From Candidatus Tectimicrobiota bacterium (lineage in GTDB: Bacteria; JACPSX01): 10,452 nucleotides of DNA. Positions 1 through 6,869 of the stretch are shown here, one piece after another. A model generated the notes under the pieces. The model was not told the origin of the DNA. It did no database searches and worked only from the letters and a program-made list of their open reading frames with translations. Numbering within the stretch: the first letter of the stretch is position 1; each line of letters begins with the position of its first letter. Location of the stretch: NCBI GenBank assembly GCA_016193065.1, contig JACPSX010000027.1, positions 1 through 10,452 on the forward strand. Direction: 5' to 3'. The translations under genes and the position numbers were made by a program.

Positions 1-1
1 C

Positions 2-937
2 CGGTTGCGCCTGGTCTATGGGGACTTGAACGATGCGAGCTCTTTGAACAAGATCCTGCGCACGGTGCAGCCGGAGGAGATTTACAATCTAGGGGCTCAG
101 AGCCACGTGCGGGTAAGCTTTGATGTGCCTGAGTACACGGCCGAGGTCAGTGGGGTCGGGACAGTTCGGCTTCTGGAAGCGATTCGGGAATCCGGGATCC
201 ATCCCAGGTTTTATCAGGCCTCGAGCAGCGAGTTGTTTGGCAAAGTGCGGGAAGTTCCCCAACGAGAGACTACTCCATTTTCCCCGAGGAGCCCTTACGG
301 TTGCGCCAAGGCCTATGCGTATTACATCACGGTGAACTACCGGGAAGCTTACGGGATCTTTGCCTGCAACGGGATCCTGTTTAACCACGAAAGCCCGCGC
401 CGGGGGGAGACATTCTTGACCCGCAAGGTGACCCGGGGGGCGACCCGCATCAAGTTGAGTCTGCAGGAAAAGCTTTTTCTGGGGAACCTGGAGGCCAAGC
501 GGGACTGGGGGTATGCACCGGAATACGTCGAGGCCATGTGGCGCATGGTACAGCAGGAAGAGCCTGATGATTATGTGATTGCAACGGGGGAGACCCACTC
601 AGTGCGCGAGTTTGTGGAGGCGGTTTTCAGTTATCTAAAGTTGGATTGGAAACAGTACGTGGAGAAAGACCCGCGCTACCTTCGTCCTTCAGAGGTCGAT
701 CTCCTGGTGGGGGATGCGGCGAAAGCCAGAGGCAAACTGGGGTGGGAACCTAAGGTGAAGTTTGATGAGCTGGTGCGGATCATGGTGGAGGCAGACCTGG
801 AGCTGGCTCGTCAGGAAGCTCACATGAACACGTATGCGGATGCAAAGGCCCCGGAATCGTTCTCCGGGAAAGGAACCCTCACCCCGTCCCTCTCCCTGGG
901 AGGGAAAGGGAGAAAGATCCAAAAGGGAAGAGGCTGA
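2..937 (+). CDS. gmd: GDP-mannose 4,6-dehydratase, 5' end cut by window edge
   Basis: Converts GDP-D-mannose to GDP-4-keto-6-deoxy-D-mannose in the cytoplasm, the first step to GDP-L-fucose and GDP-rhamnose. The frame is open from base 2, so the TTG at 5 is not taken as a start; roughly 60 N-terminal residues, including the Rossmann glycine motif, should lie upstream. Family marks seen: [17 protein letters not shown], the SSSELFG strand, the catalytic Tyr-x3-Lys in SPYGCAK (Tyr codon at 296), and the Gmd signature [15 protein letters not shown] followed by [12 protein letters not shown]. The normal protein would end near the LELARQEA segment (about base 820). Here the frame runs on for about 40 residues of low-complexity sequence ([13 protein letters not shown]) that is a translated REP-like repeat. 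It is followed 42 nt later by fcl, so the two are probably co-transcribed. The family call is firm; the functional value of the tail is unknown. Confidence 0.95.
   Translation, partial: RLRLVYGDLNDASSLNKILRTVQPEEIYNLGAQSHVRVSFDVPEYTAEVSGVGTVRLLEAIRESGIHPRFYQASSSELFGKVREVPQRETTPFSPRSPYGCAKAYAYYITVNYREAYGIFACNGILFNHESPRRGETFLTRKVTRGATRIKLSLQEKLFLGNLEAKRDWGYAPEYVEAMWRMVQQEEPDDYVIATGETHSVREFVEAVFSYLKLDWKQYVEKDPRYLRPSEVDLLVGDAAKARGKLGWEPKVKFDELVRIMVEADLELARQEAHMNTYADAKAPESFSGKGTLTPSLSLGGKGRKIQKGRG
876..913. repeat. REP-like palindromic element overlapping the 3' end of gmd
   Basis: The element has the form CCCTCACCC-N-CCCTCTCCC followed by GGGAGGG and AAAGGGAGA. CCCTC at 888-892 can pair with GAGGG at 900-904. 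It aligns closely with a second copy at 4945-4984 in this window. Short palindromes of this CCCTCACCC/CCCTCTCCC type are dispersed in many bacterial genomes and often appear in predicted proteins as LTPSLS-like tails, as here in Gmd. That it is a dispersed family in this genome is inferred from two copies in 10 kb. Confidence 0.6.
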
Positions 938-1918
<981 letters not shown>

Positions 1919-1957
1919 AGGCTACGGCCAAGAAAAAGCTTGCGCTGGGAAGCGAGG

Positions 1958-3175
1958 ATGAGTAAGGTCCTGCTGATCAATCAGTTCTTCTACCCCGATG
2001 TAGCCCCGACCGGGCAAGTTGCCACCGATCTCGCCGAGGACCTAGTGCGACGGGGCCTGGAAGTTTCAGTGCTGTGCAGCCGCCGCCGCTATGGAGGGGT
2101 TGGATCTCTGGCATGGAGAGAGACCTACCAGGGTATTCAGATTTATCGGACCGGGTCCACCCGATATGGCCGTCGGAGGACCTTGGGGCGGGCGCTGGAC
2201 TACTTCTCGTTTTACCTGACGGCAGGGGTGAAAGCCCTGGTTCTCCCCCGCTATGATTTGGTCATTTGCCTTTCCACTCCTCCTCTGATCGCGGGCCTGG
2301 GGGTTCTCCTCAAATGGGTGAAAGGGAGCCGTTACGTTTACTGGGTGCAGGACCTCTATCCCGATGTGGCTGTAGCTTTAGGGGTGCTTCGGAAAAAAGG
2401 GATGGTTACGGGTCTGGTTCGACATCTCTCTCGGTTGACTCTCTGTCGGGCAGACGCGGTGGTGGCTCTGGGGGAGGTCATGGCAGAGAAGCTTTCGGCC
2501 AATGGTTTCAGGCCCAAGAACCTGAGTGTGCTCCCCTGCTGGGCTGATGGGGAGGAACTCCGTCTTGTTCCCCACAAGATGAATCCGTTTATAGAGGAGC
2601 AGGGCCTTTCGGGGAAGTTCATTGGACTCTACTCGGGAAATATGGGGAAGGGGCATGAGCTTGACACTCTCCTGGGGGCAATTGAAGCTCTACGGGAGGT
2701 TGAGGACTTACTTTTTGTTTTTATCGGAGATGGTGCAAGGCGCTCGGAGATTGAGAGGTTCCAAAAGACAAAGGGACTCCAAAATCTTCGTCTGCTCCCG
2801 TATCAGGACCGGCACCGTGTTTGCCTGAGCCTGAATGCCGGAGATGTCCACTTGGTTACTCTGCGGGAGGGGCTCGAAGGTCTGCTGGTGGCCAGCAAGA
2901 TCTACAGTAGTCTGGCCACGGGAAAGCCCGTGATCTACATAGGGCCCGAAAGGAGTGAGGTGGGGGAGATTGTGAGGCGGGCTGACTGCGGCTATGTACA
3001 TTGCCCGGGGGACGTGGAAGGAGTCGTGCGCTCCGTGCGGGAAATGATCAGTCGCCCCGAGAAGCGTGAGCGGTTGGGAAGAAACGGCCGAGCGTACTTT
3101 GAAGCCCATTTTGAGCGGCGACAAATAACGGAAAAATTCTATCAGGTCATTCGGGACGTCCTCTCAGTAGCCTGA
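1958..3175 (+). CDS. GT4-family glycosyltransferase (WbuB/WcaI-like)
   Basis: Predicted nucleotide-sugar-dependent, retaining glycosyltransferase of GT-B fold acting on a lipid-linked glycan at the inner face of the membrane. The N-terminal half opens with the beta strand KVLLINQFFYPDVAPTGQ, typical of WbuB/WcaI-like enzymes, and carries YVYWVQDLYPDVAVALG. The C-terminal half has the donor-site strand FIGLYSGNMGKGHELDTLL and the ASKIYSSLATGKPVI segment, which corresponds to the sugar-nucleotide binding region. The open frame extends up to a TTG at 1940, but that has no ribosome site; the ATG at 1958 is preceded by GGGAAG at 1947-1952, giving 405 residues. Position after gmd and fcl makes fucose or a related GDP-sugar a reasonable donor, but GT4 enzymes vary widely in donor, and WbuB-type members use N-acetyl-fucosamine-type UDP-sugars. 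The acceptor cannot be told from sequence. Confidence 0.85.
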   Translation: MSKVLLINQFFYPDVAPTGQVATDLAEDLVRRGLEVSVLCSRRRYGGVGSLAWRETYQGIQIYRTGSTRYGRRRTLGRALDYFSFYLTAGVKALVLPRYDLVICLSTPPLIAGLGVLLKWVKGSRYVYWVQDLYPDVAVALGVLRKKGMVTGLVRHLSRLTLCRADAVVALGEVMAEKLSANGFRPKNLSVLPCWADGEELRLVPHKMNPFIEEQGLSGKFIGLYSGNMGKGHELDTLLGAIEALREVEDLLFVFIGDGARRSEIERFQKTKGLQNLRLLPYQDRHRVCLSLNAGDVHLVTLREGLEGLLVASKIYSSLATGKPVIYIGPERSEVGEIVRRADCGYVHCPGDVEGVVRSVREMISRPEKRERLGRNGRAYFEAHFERRQITEKFYQVIRDVLSVA

Positions 3176-3202
3176 ACCGGCGGAAAGGAAGCCACACGCG
3201 AG

Positions 3203-4780
3203 ATGAGTACGATCGATAACCTTGCCATCAACTTGATTCTCATCGGTAGTGGTTCGTTTTTGATCGCGCTTCTCTTGACGCCCTTGCTGGCCGCCTGGGC
3301 CCTGCGTAAGGGATGGGTGGATCAGCCCGGGAACCGCAAGATCCACCTCAGAGGAACCCCGCGAATCGGTGGAGCGGCCATTTTTGTCGGGATCTTACTC
3401 CCCCTGGTTTCATTCATGGTCTTGAATGGAGAGGAAATCCGGCAGACGATTCCCCATATGCGGATCGTTCCGGCCCTGCTGGCGGCAGGTACAGGGATCT
3501 GGCTCCTGGGGATCTATGATGATCTTGTCGGGGCCAAAGCCTGGCAGAAGTTCTCTCTCCAGACCCTGGCGGCTTACTTCCTCTACACGGAGGGGGTGCG
3601 AATAGAGGAGCTCAGCAATCCGCTGGGGGGAAGTTTTTCACTGGGGGTTTTGAGCCTGCCGGTCACTTTGCTCTGGATTGTGGGGGTGAGCAATGCCTTC
3701 AATTTGATCGACGGGATTGACGGTCTGGCAGCCGGAGTGGGCATGTTTACGGCCGCCATCCTGGCGGTCATTGCCGCGCTGAACGGCCAGATTCTCATTA
3801 CGTTCGTTGCGACGGGGCTGGCCGGGGCTCTCCTGGGGTTCCTGCCCTTTAACTTTCATCCGGCGCGCATCTTCATGGGGGATTCCGGGAGTCTCTTGGT
3901 GGGGTTTATTTTGGGCTCCCTCTCGATCTTCGGAAATGAGAAAGGGACGACGGCCGTCGCGACACTGGTTCCTATCATCGCCCTGGGGCTTCCGATCATG
4001 GATACCTTTATTGTCATGGCGCGCCGATTTATTCAGGGAAAAGCTTTGTTCCAGGCGGACCGGGAGCACATTCACCACAGGCTTCTCTCGCTGGGATACA
4101 CCCAGAGACGGGCGGCGCTGGTGCTCTATGGTTTTACCGTGCTCTCGGGAGTCGCGGCGCTCGTCATGGCCGTGGGGAAGGAACGCTCGGGGATCGTGCT
4201 GGCTCTGTTGCTGGGGGCCGTCGCCGCGACGGCGGCGCGCAGGTTGGGATATATCGATCTCACCTCCGTGGTGGGGAGGATCCGCAGCGGGAATAAGAGG
4301 CGGCGGACGCCGCGCTACAAGAACCTCTTCGTGAGGAAAATGCCCGGGACGCTGCGGAGGGTTCGGGAGCTGGAGCATCTGAAGCCGCTCCTGGTCGACG
4401 TGCAAAAGGAGCTTGAGCTGGATCTGGTGCGCCTGAGCTTTGATCCTTTTCGGAATGAGAGTTTGAACCTGCCGGGAGCCTTCGAGTGCCAGAGCCTCCC
4501 GGCGGACAATGGCGGATCTGGAAAACCTGCAGGAGCGACCGACGAGATCTGGTCGGCCACGGTTCCTCTCAACGGCAAGCGGGGTGTTCTCGGCGAGCTG
4601 ACGGTAGGGAAGTTCGCCTGGAAAAGACGGCGCAGGGGGGAGGACGACGAAGAGTGGGCTCAGCAAGTTGCCGAGGCAATCTCCAGATGGGTTCAGTCCC
4701 ATTGTATTAGGACTCCACAGATGCACGTTCAATTCCTCAAGGACCTGCAGACTTGGCCGGACAAATGGGTGGTGATGTAG
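3203..4780 (+). CDS. WecA/MraY-family polyprenyl-phosphate sugar-1-phosphate transferase with long C-terminal extension
   Basis: Polytopic inner-membrane enzyme predicted to transfer a sugar-1-phosphate (probably HexNAc-1-P from a UDP-sugar) to undecaprenyl phosphate, the first committed step of an O-antigen or exopolysaccharide. Residues 1-345 are the transferase: many hydrophobic segments, the Mg/polyprenyl-phosphate motif YDD (105-107), NAFNLIDGIDGLA starting at residue 164 with Asp170 and Asp173, MGDSGS with Asp227, and the cytosolic DREHIHHRL motif (286-294) of the WecA/TagO/WbpL branch. After the last membrane segment, residues about 346-525 form a soluble, charged extension (RRRR, EDDEEWAQQ) not found in the 340-390-residue standard enzymes. 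The ATG at 3203 follows GGAAAGGAAG at 3182-3191; the 27-nt gap to the glycosyltransferase and the terminator at 4847 make this the last gene of the operon. Family firm; exact sugar and role of the extension unknown. Confidence 0.9.
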   Translation: MSTIDNLAINLILIGSGSFLIALLLTPLLAAWALRKGWVDQPGNRKIHLRGTPRIGGAAIFVGILLPLVSFMVLNGEEIRQTIPHMRIVPALLAAGTGIWLLGIYDDLVGAKAWQKFSLQTLAAYFLYTEGVRIEELSNPLGGSFSLGVLSLPVTLLWIVGVSNAFNLIDGIDGLAAGVGMFTAAILAVIAALNGQILITFVATGLAGALLGFLPFNFHPARIFMGDSGSLLVGFILGSLSIFGNEKGTTAVATLVPIIALGLPIMDTFIVMARRFIQGKALFQADREHIHHRLLSLGYTQRRAALVLYGFTVLSGVAALVMAVGKERSGIVLALLLGAVAATAARRLGYIDLTSVVGRIRSGNKRRRTPRYKNLFVRKMPGTLRRVRELEHLKPLLVDVQKELELDLVRLSFDPFRNESLNLPGAFECQSLPADNGGSGKPAGATDEIWSATVPLNGKRGVLGELTVGKFAWKRRRRGEDDEEWAQQVAEAISRWVQSHCIRTPQMHVQFLKDLQTWPDKWVVM

Positions 4781-4846
4781 TGGTAGGGAGAAGGAGGAGA
4801 GAGCAGGGCTCTAATTGTTGAGGATTAAGGGTATTGGACTGTACAG

Positions 4847-4877
4847 GAGCCTTCCGGAAACGGAGGGCTCTTTTTCT
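4847..4877 (+). terminator. Intrinsic terminator of the glycan operon
   Basis: A 10-bp stem (GAGCCTTCCG at 4847-4856 with CGGAGGGCTC at 4861-4870, one T-G wobble) is closed by a GAAA tetraloop and followed by TTTTTCTT. It lies 66 nt after the stop codon of the WecA-like gene and reads only on the + strand, since no A-run precedes it. Confidence 0.9.
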
Positions 4878-4944
4878 TGGTGCGCTTTGCCTCCTCCTGT
4901 GCGGCCGTGTCTTAAATGCCACCGTCACAGAGACCTGCATTTCC

Positions 4945-4984
4945 CCCTCACCCGCACCCTCTCTTCCGAGGGTGGCGAGGGAGA
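4945..4984. repeat. Second copy of the REP-like palindromic element
   Basis: CCCTCACCCGCACCCTCTC followed by TTCC and GAGGGTGGCGAGGGAGA aligns along its length with the element at 876-913. The inner arms ACCCTC (4956-4961) and GAGGGT (4968-4973) pair perfectly, and the outer CCCTC (4945-4949) pairs with GAGGG (4977-4981). Confidence 0.65.
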
Positions 4985-5155
4985 TAAGATTCAATTTCCT
5001 CTCAGGTTCGTTTTGGATGAAATGACGGTGAAACAGGTGCTCAGGGATGGTAGATTTTGAGGTTGTGTGCCGGGCTCTGTGTGCGGGTTTGATGATGTGA
5101 CAATCAAATTGCTGAGGTGGGGGCGATGAAATTCCTGCGTAAATTCAACTGTATC

Positions 5156-5237
5156 CGTCCTTCGACAAGGCACAGGACGAACAGGATCGAAAAGCTCAGG
5201 ATCGGTGGTGGAGTCGAAAAGTTTGGGACGAACGGGG
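5156..5237. repeat. Three tandem degenerate copies of a 25-27-bp repeat
   Basis: Three units start with TCGA(C/A)AAG at 5162, 5187 and 5214, giving periods of 25 and 27 bases, and each continues into a CAGGA(C/T)(G/C) or GGGACGAACGG block. The first unit is also a short palindrome: CGTCCT (5156-5161) pairs with AGGACG (5174-5179). The unit resembles the dispersed CCTTCGACAAGCTCAGGACG element that I recall from several bacterial genomes; that link is from memory. Confidence 0.55.
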
Positions 5238-5269
5238 GGCGAAGGGTTCAGAACTCTTGAGACACGGTG

Positions 5270-6202
5270 TTAGAAGGGGGAGCGGGAGTTGTAGTCCGGT
5301 TCCCGGTCGAAGTGGTGTTCGGTGCTCAGAAATCGAATGGTGCCGGACTTGGAGCGCATGACGATGGAATTCGTCGTGGCGCCTCCGCGGACGAAGCGGA
5401 CCCCCTTGAGGAGATCTCCATCCGTGACTCCCGTGGCGGCAAACATCACGAATTCCGTGGGCACCAGGTCGGAGAGGGTTAAGATGCGCTCCGGGTCTAA
5501 CTCCTTTAGCTTTTCTTTTTCCTCTTGGGATTGAGGAAGTAATCGTCCCTGGAAGTCTCCCCCCATGCATTTCAGGCCAGCCGCGGTGATGACGGACTTG
5601 CTGGCGTCCCCGATGCCCATGACCACATCGATTCCCCCTTCCCGGTGGCAAGCAGCCAGAGAAGTGGACACCTCACCATCTCCGATCAATTTAACGCGAG
5701 CGCCACTCTTGCGCACCGCCTCAATTAAGGCCCGGTGACGCGGCCGGTCCAGGATGGCCACGATCAGGTCTTCGCGCTGGCACTGCAAGGCAGAGGCAAT
5801 GTTGTCCAGGTTCTCGGCGGGGGTGAGGTTGAGGTCGATTGTCCCTCGGGCCTTGGGCCCAACCACAATTTTCTCCATGAGCATCATCGGCAAGGGGACA
5901 AGCCCTCCCGGGGGCGCGATGGCGATGACCGAAATCGAATTGGGTCCGCCTGTGGCGCAGATGTTCGTACCGTCCAGGGGGTCGAGCGCCAGATCCACCT
6001 GATCCGGGTTGGGTGTGCCGACGGTTTCGCCGCTGTACAGGGTGGAAGTCTCCGTGGCTTCCCCCATGCCGATGACGACCCTGCCTTCCAGGGCGGCTGC
6101 CTGCTCCGCCAGGCGCTCGTCTCCCCGGCCCATAAAGCGCGCGGCGGCCAGAGCTGCGGCCTCAGTGACCCGGACAAATTCCATGGCTAGATTTCTATCC
6201 AT
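5270..6202 (-). CDS. glpX: Class II fructose-1,6-bisphosphatase family protein (GlpX-like), divergent active site
   Basis: GlpX enzymes are metal-dependent cytosolic phosphatases that hydrolyse fructose 1,6-bisphosphate (sometimes also sedoheptulose bisphosphate) in gluconeogenesis. The 310-residue product matches the family end to end: MDRNLAMEFVRVTEAAALAAARFMGRGD at the start, VDLALDPLDGTN (Asp74, Asp77, Thr79), ILDRPRH, MGGDFQGRLLP, and the family signature ATGVTDGDLLKGVRF followed by MRSKSGTIRF. Two departures are visible. About 11 residues of the second helix (normally DxAAVxAMR...) are missing after residue 36, and residues that align with E. coli metal ligands are changed: Asp33 to Glu33, Glu57 (GEGE) to Met46 (GMGE), Glu213 (GIGGAPEG) to Lys202 (GIGDASKS). 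Activity is therefore uncertain although the frame is intact and the substrate-side motifs remain. The ATG at 6202 follows AGGAC about 7 nt upstream. It is a single-gene unit facing the glycan operon. Confidence 0.88.
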   Translation of the reverse strand: MDRNLAMEFVRVTEAAALAAARFMGRGDERLAEQAAALEGRVVIGMGEATETSTLYSGETVGTPNPDQVDLALDPLDGTNICATGGPNSISVIAIAPPGGLVPLPMMLMEKIVVGPKARGTIDLNLTPAENLDNIASALQCQREDLIVAILDRPRHRALIEAVRKSGARVKLIGDGEVSTSLAACHREGGIDVVMGIGDASKSVITAAGLKCMGGDFQGRLLPQSQEEKEKLKELDPERILTLSDLVPTEFVMFAATGVTDGDLLKGVRFVRGGATTNSIVMRSKSGTIRFLSTEHHFDREPDYNSRSPF

Positions 6203-6228
6203 CTCTGCGTCCTGGAAAAGGTTGTCGC

Positions 6229-6264
6229 TGCCAGGAAAATAGCATGACCTCCGGAACCCTGCAA
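6229..6264 (-). promoter_or_regulatory. Candidate sigma70-type promoter for the glpX-like gene
   Basis: On the - strand TTGCAG (6264-6259) is separated by 17 nt from TATTTT (6241-6236), which would start transcription near 6229 and leave a leader of about 27 nt containing the ribosome site. The match is moderate and rests on spacing and position. Confidence 0.4.
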
Positions 6265-6270
6265 GGGTTC
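6254..6270. promoter_or_regulatory. Perfect inverted repeat overlapping the glpX -35, possible operator
   Basis: GAACCC (6254-6259) and GGGTTC (6265-6270) form a 17-bp dyad with a 5-base centre. It covers the -35 hexamer of the candidate promoter, a typical place for a repressor site. No known regulator is recognised. Confidence 0.35.
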
Positions 6271-6372
6271 AAAAGGAGAGGGATACTGAAAGGGAAGCGG
6301 CTCCCATGTCGAAGGCGCGCAGAACCCTGCATTGCTGGTGGTCACGCACTGTAGAAGAGAGATAACCGGCAG

Positions 6373-6402
6373 AAATAAAAAAAGGCCCCCACCTTGGGGG
6401 CC
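6373..6402 (-). terminator. Intrinsic terminator on the - strand
   Basis: Read on the - strand, GGCCCCCA pairs with TGGGGGCC (6402-6395 with 6391-6384) around a 3-base loop and is followed by TTTTTTTATTT (6383-6373). It lies 14 nt after the stop of the 63-codon ORF at 6417 and about 100 bases upstream of the candidate glpX promoter, so it ends a separate - strand transcript. Confidence 0.85.
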
Positions 6403-6650
6403 AGGCAGAGTTCCCGTTAGGCCCGTGTATGTCGGACAAGGTGCCAGAGATTCCACAGGAACCTGTACGCAGGGCGCTCGGAAGTCAACTGGAAGAGCCC
6501 CCGAAAGGTCCTTACCACCGAGAAGCGCCGAGCGCGGAACGACTTCGATTTCTGCAGAACCTGACCCAGCACGATGGAATTGCTGCCGGTTAAATCATAG
6601 CACCGCATTTTCCATAACCTCCCATATACAAAAGGAGATTTCCAAAATCT
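6376..6650 (-). ncRNA. Candidate structured small transcript (unclassified), alternative or addition to the 63-aa ORF
   Basis: A start near 6650 and the terminator at 6402-6373 predict a transcript of about 275 nt. By eye it can form: AGATTT-TGG-AAATCT at the very 5' end (6650-6636); GGTGCT (6604-6599) with GGCACC (6445-6440); ATTCCA (6580-6575) with TGGAAT (6455-6450); GGCGCT-tct-CGG (6529-6518) with CCGAGCGCC (6481-6473); and AAGGACC (6513-6507) with GGCTCTT (6499-6493). All four long-range helices nest, giving a rod-like fold. I could not match it to 6S RNA, SRP RNA, tmRNA or RNase P RNA by their conserved motifs. Short helices of 6 bp can arise by chance, so this rests mainly on the promoter and terminator. 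Confidence 0.35.
6417..6608 (-). CDS. Small basic protein of 63 residues, unknown; alternatively a structured small RNA
   Basis: I do not recognise this protein. It begins MRCYDLTGSNSIVLGQVL, is rich in Arg/Lys through the middle (SKSFRARRFSVVRTFRG) and ends with an aromatic, basic tail (YRFLWNLWHLVRHTRA); there is no signal peptide or clear membrane helix. Support for a real gene comes from context: an ATG at 6608 with GGGAGG (6623-6618) 9 nt upstream, a consensus -35 and a plausible -10 at 6684-6657, a 5' hairpin, and an intrinsic terminator just after the stop. The third codon positions are mostly G or C, as in the neighbours. Against it: no family match, and the same transcript can form nested helices (see the RNA entry), so the ORF may be incidental. 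Nothing else is on this strand nearby. Confidence 0.4.
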   Translation of the reverse strand: MRCYDLTGSNSIVLGQVLQKSKSFRARRFSVVRTFRGLFQLTSERPAYRFLWNLWHLVRHTRA

Positions 6651-6656
6651 ATCTTC

Positions 6657-6684
6657 AAATTAATGCGTTTCCAGAGAATGTCAA
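6657..6684 (-). promoter_or_regulatory. Sigma70-type promoter for the - strand small unit
   Basis: TTGACA (6684-6679), a perfect -35 hexamer, is followed after 16 nt by TAATTT (6662-6657). Transcription would begin near 6650, exactly at the base of the 5' hairpin AGATTT/AAATCT. Confidence 0.55.
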
Positions 6685-6780
6685 TAGGCTGGCATTTCGA
6701 GCTTGTTGAATTGATTCTCGGCCATGAGGGTGGTGCTTGCGAGGATTCGAAACCTTCAAATCAGCCTTGAAAAGGAGGGG

Positions 6781-6814
6781 GAGAGGCAGCCACCACGCTT
6801 TGTGGCTGCCTCTC
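6781..6814. promoter_or_regulatory. Perfect 13-bp hairpin in the pheA leader region
   Basis: GAGAGGCAGCCAC (6781-6793) pairs without mismatch with GTGGCTGCCTCTC (6802-6814) around an 8-base loop. There is no T-run on either side, so it is not a standard intrinsic terminator. It ends 3 nt before the GGAGG ribosome site at 6818, so it could set the 5' end of, or affect translation of, the mini-ORF that follows. Confidence 0.5.
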
Positions 6815-6824
6815 TGTGGAGGTG

Positions 6825-6869
6825 ATGATGGAAGGATGTGTAGGGACTTGCATCCGCTCGGTTCTTTAA
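6825..6869 (+). CDS. Possible 14-residue leader peptide, unknown
   Basis: GGAGGTGAT (6818-6826), nearly the full anti-16S complement, stands just before two adjacent in-frame ATG codons (6825 and 6828); the second has the better 5-nt spacing from GGAGG. The frame MMEGCVGTCIRSVL ends at TAA 6867. It has two Cys but no Phe, Tyr or Trp run, so it is not a classical phenylalanine attenuation peptide. It ends inside the left arm of the 6850-6912 stem, an arrangement in which a translating ribosome would disturb that stem. Support is the ribosome site alone. Confidence 0.25.
   Translation: MMEGCVGTCIRSVL

Larger units (their letters stand above)
4781..5269. other. Intergenic region between convergent operons, repeat-rich, no supported gene
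   Basis: This 489-base stretch separates the end of the + strand glycan operon from the end of the - strand glpX-like gene. It contains one intrinsic terminator (4847-4877), a REP-like palindrome (4945-4984) and a tandem degenerate repeat (5161-5237). Open frames here overlap the terminator or the repeats and lack good ribosome sites. No convincing terminator was found for the - strand gene; a weak imperfect stem (AAG-GTT / AAC-CTT) near 5242-5258 has no T-run. Confidence 0.6.

Noticed and set aside
1940-1957. TTG at 1940 as start of the GT4 gene.
   Set aside because: No ribosome site precedes it; the ATG at 1958 has GGGAAG at proper spacing and begins at the conserved first beta strand.
3638-4732. 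A long 364-codon - strand frame opposite the WecA-like gene.
   Set aside because: Charged, low-complexity shadow of a strongly supported + strand gene with clear catalytic motifs; no ribosome site or family.
5735-6190. A 151-codon + strand frame opposite the glpX-like gene.
   Set aside because: Shadow frame in a GC-rich gene; the - strand has the family signatures and ribosome site.
6376-6650. The small - strand unit as 6S RNA, SRP RNA, tmRNA or RNase P RNA.
   Set aside because: The conserved motifs of these RNAs that I can recall (for example the SRP GGAAGGAAGCAGC segment) are not present; left unclassified.
6726-6743. AGGGTGGTGCTTGCGAGG resembles the T-box motif ahead of an amino-acid gene.
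   Set aside because: The core TGGTACCGCG is not kept, no Stem I motifs were found upstream, and the following hairpin has no T-run.
6740-6755. GGTTTCGAATCCTCG on the - strand resembles a tRNA T-arm.
   Set aside because: The flanking 5-base arms around TTCGAAT do not pair, and no acceptor, D or anticodon arms can be laid out nearby.
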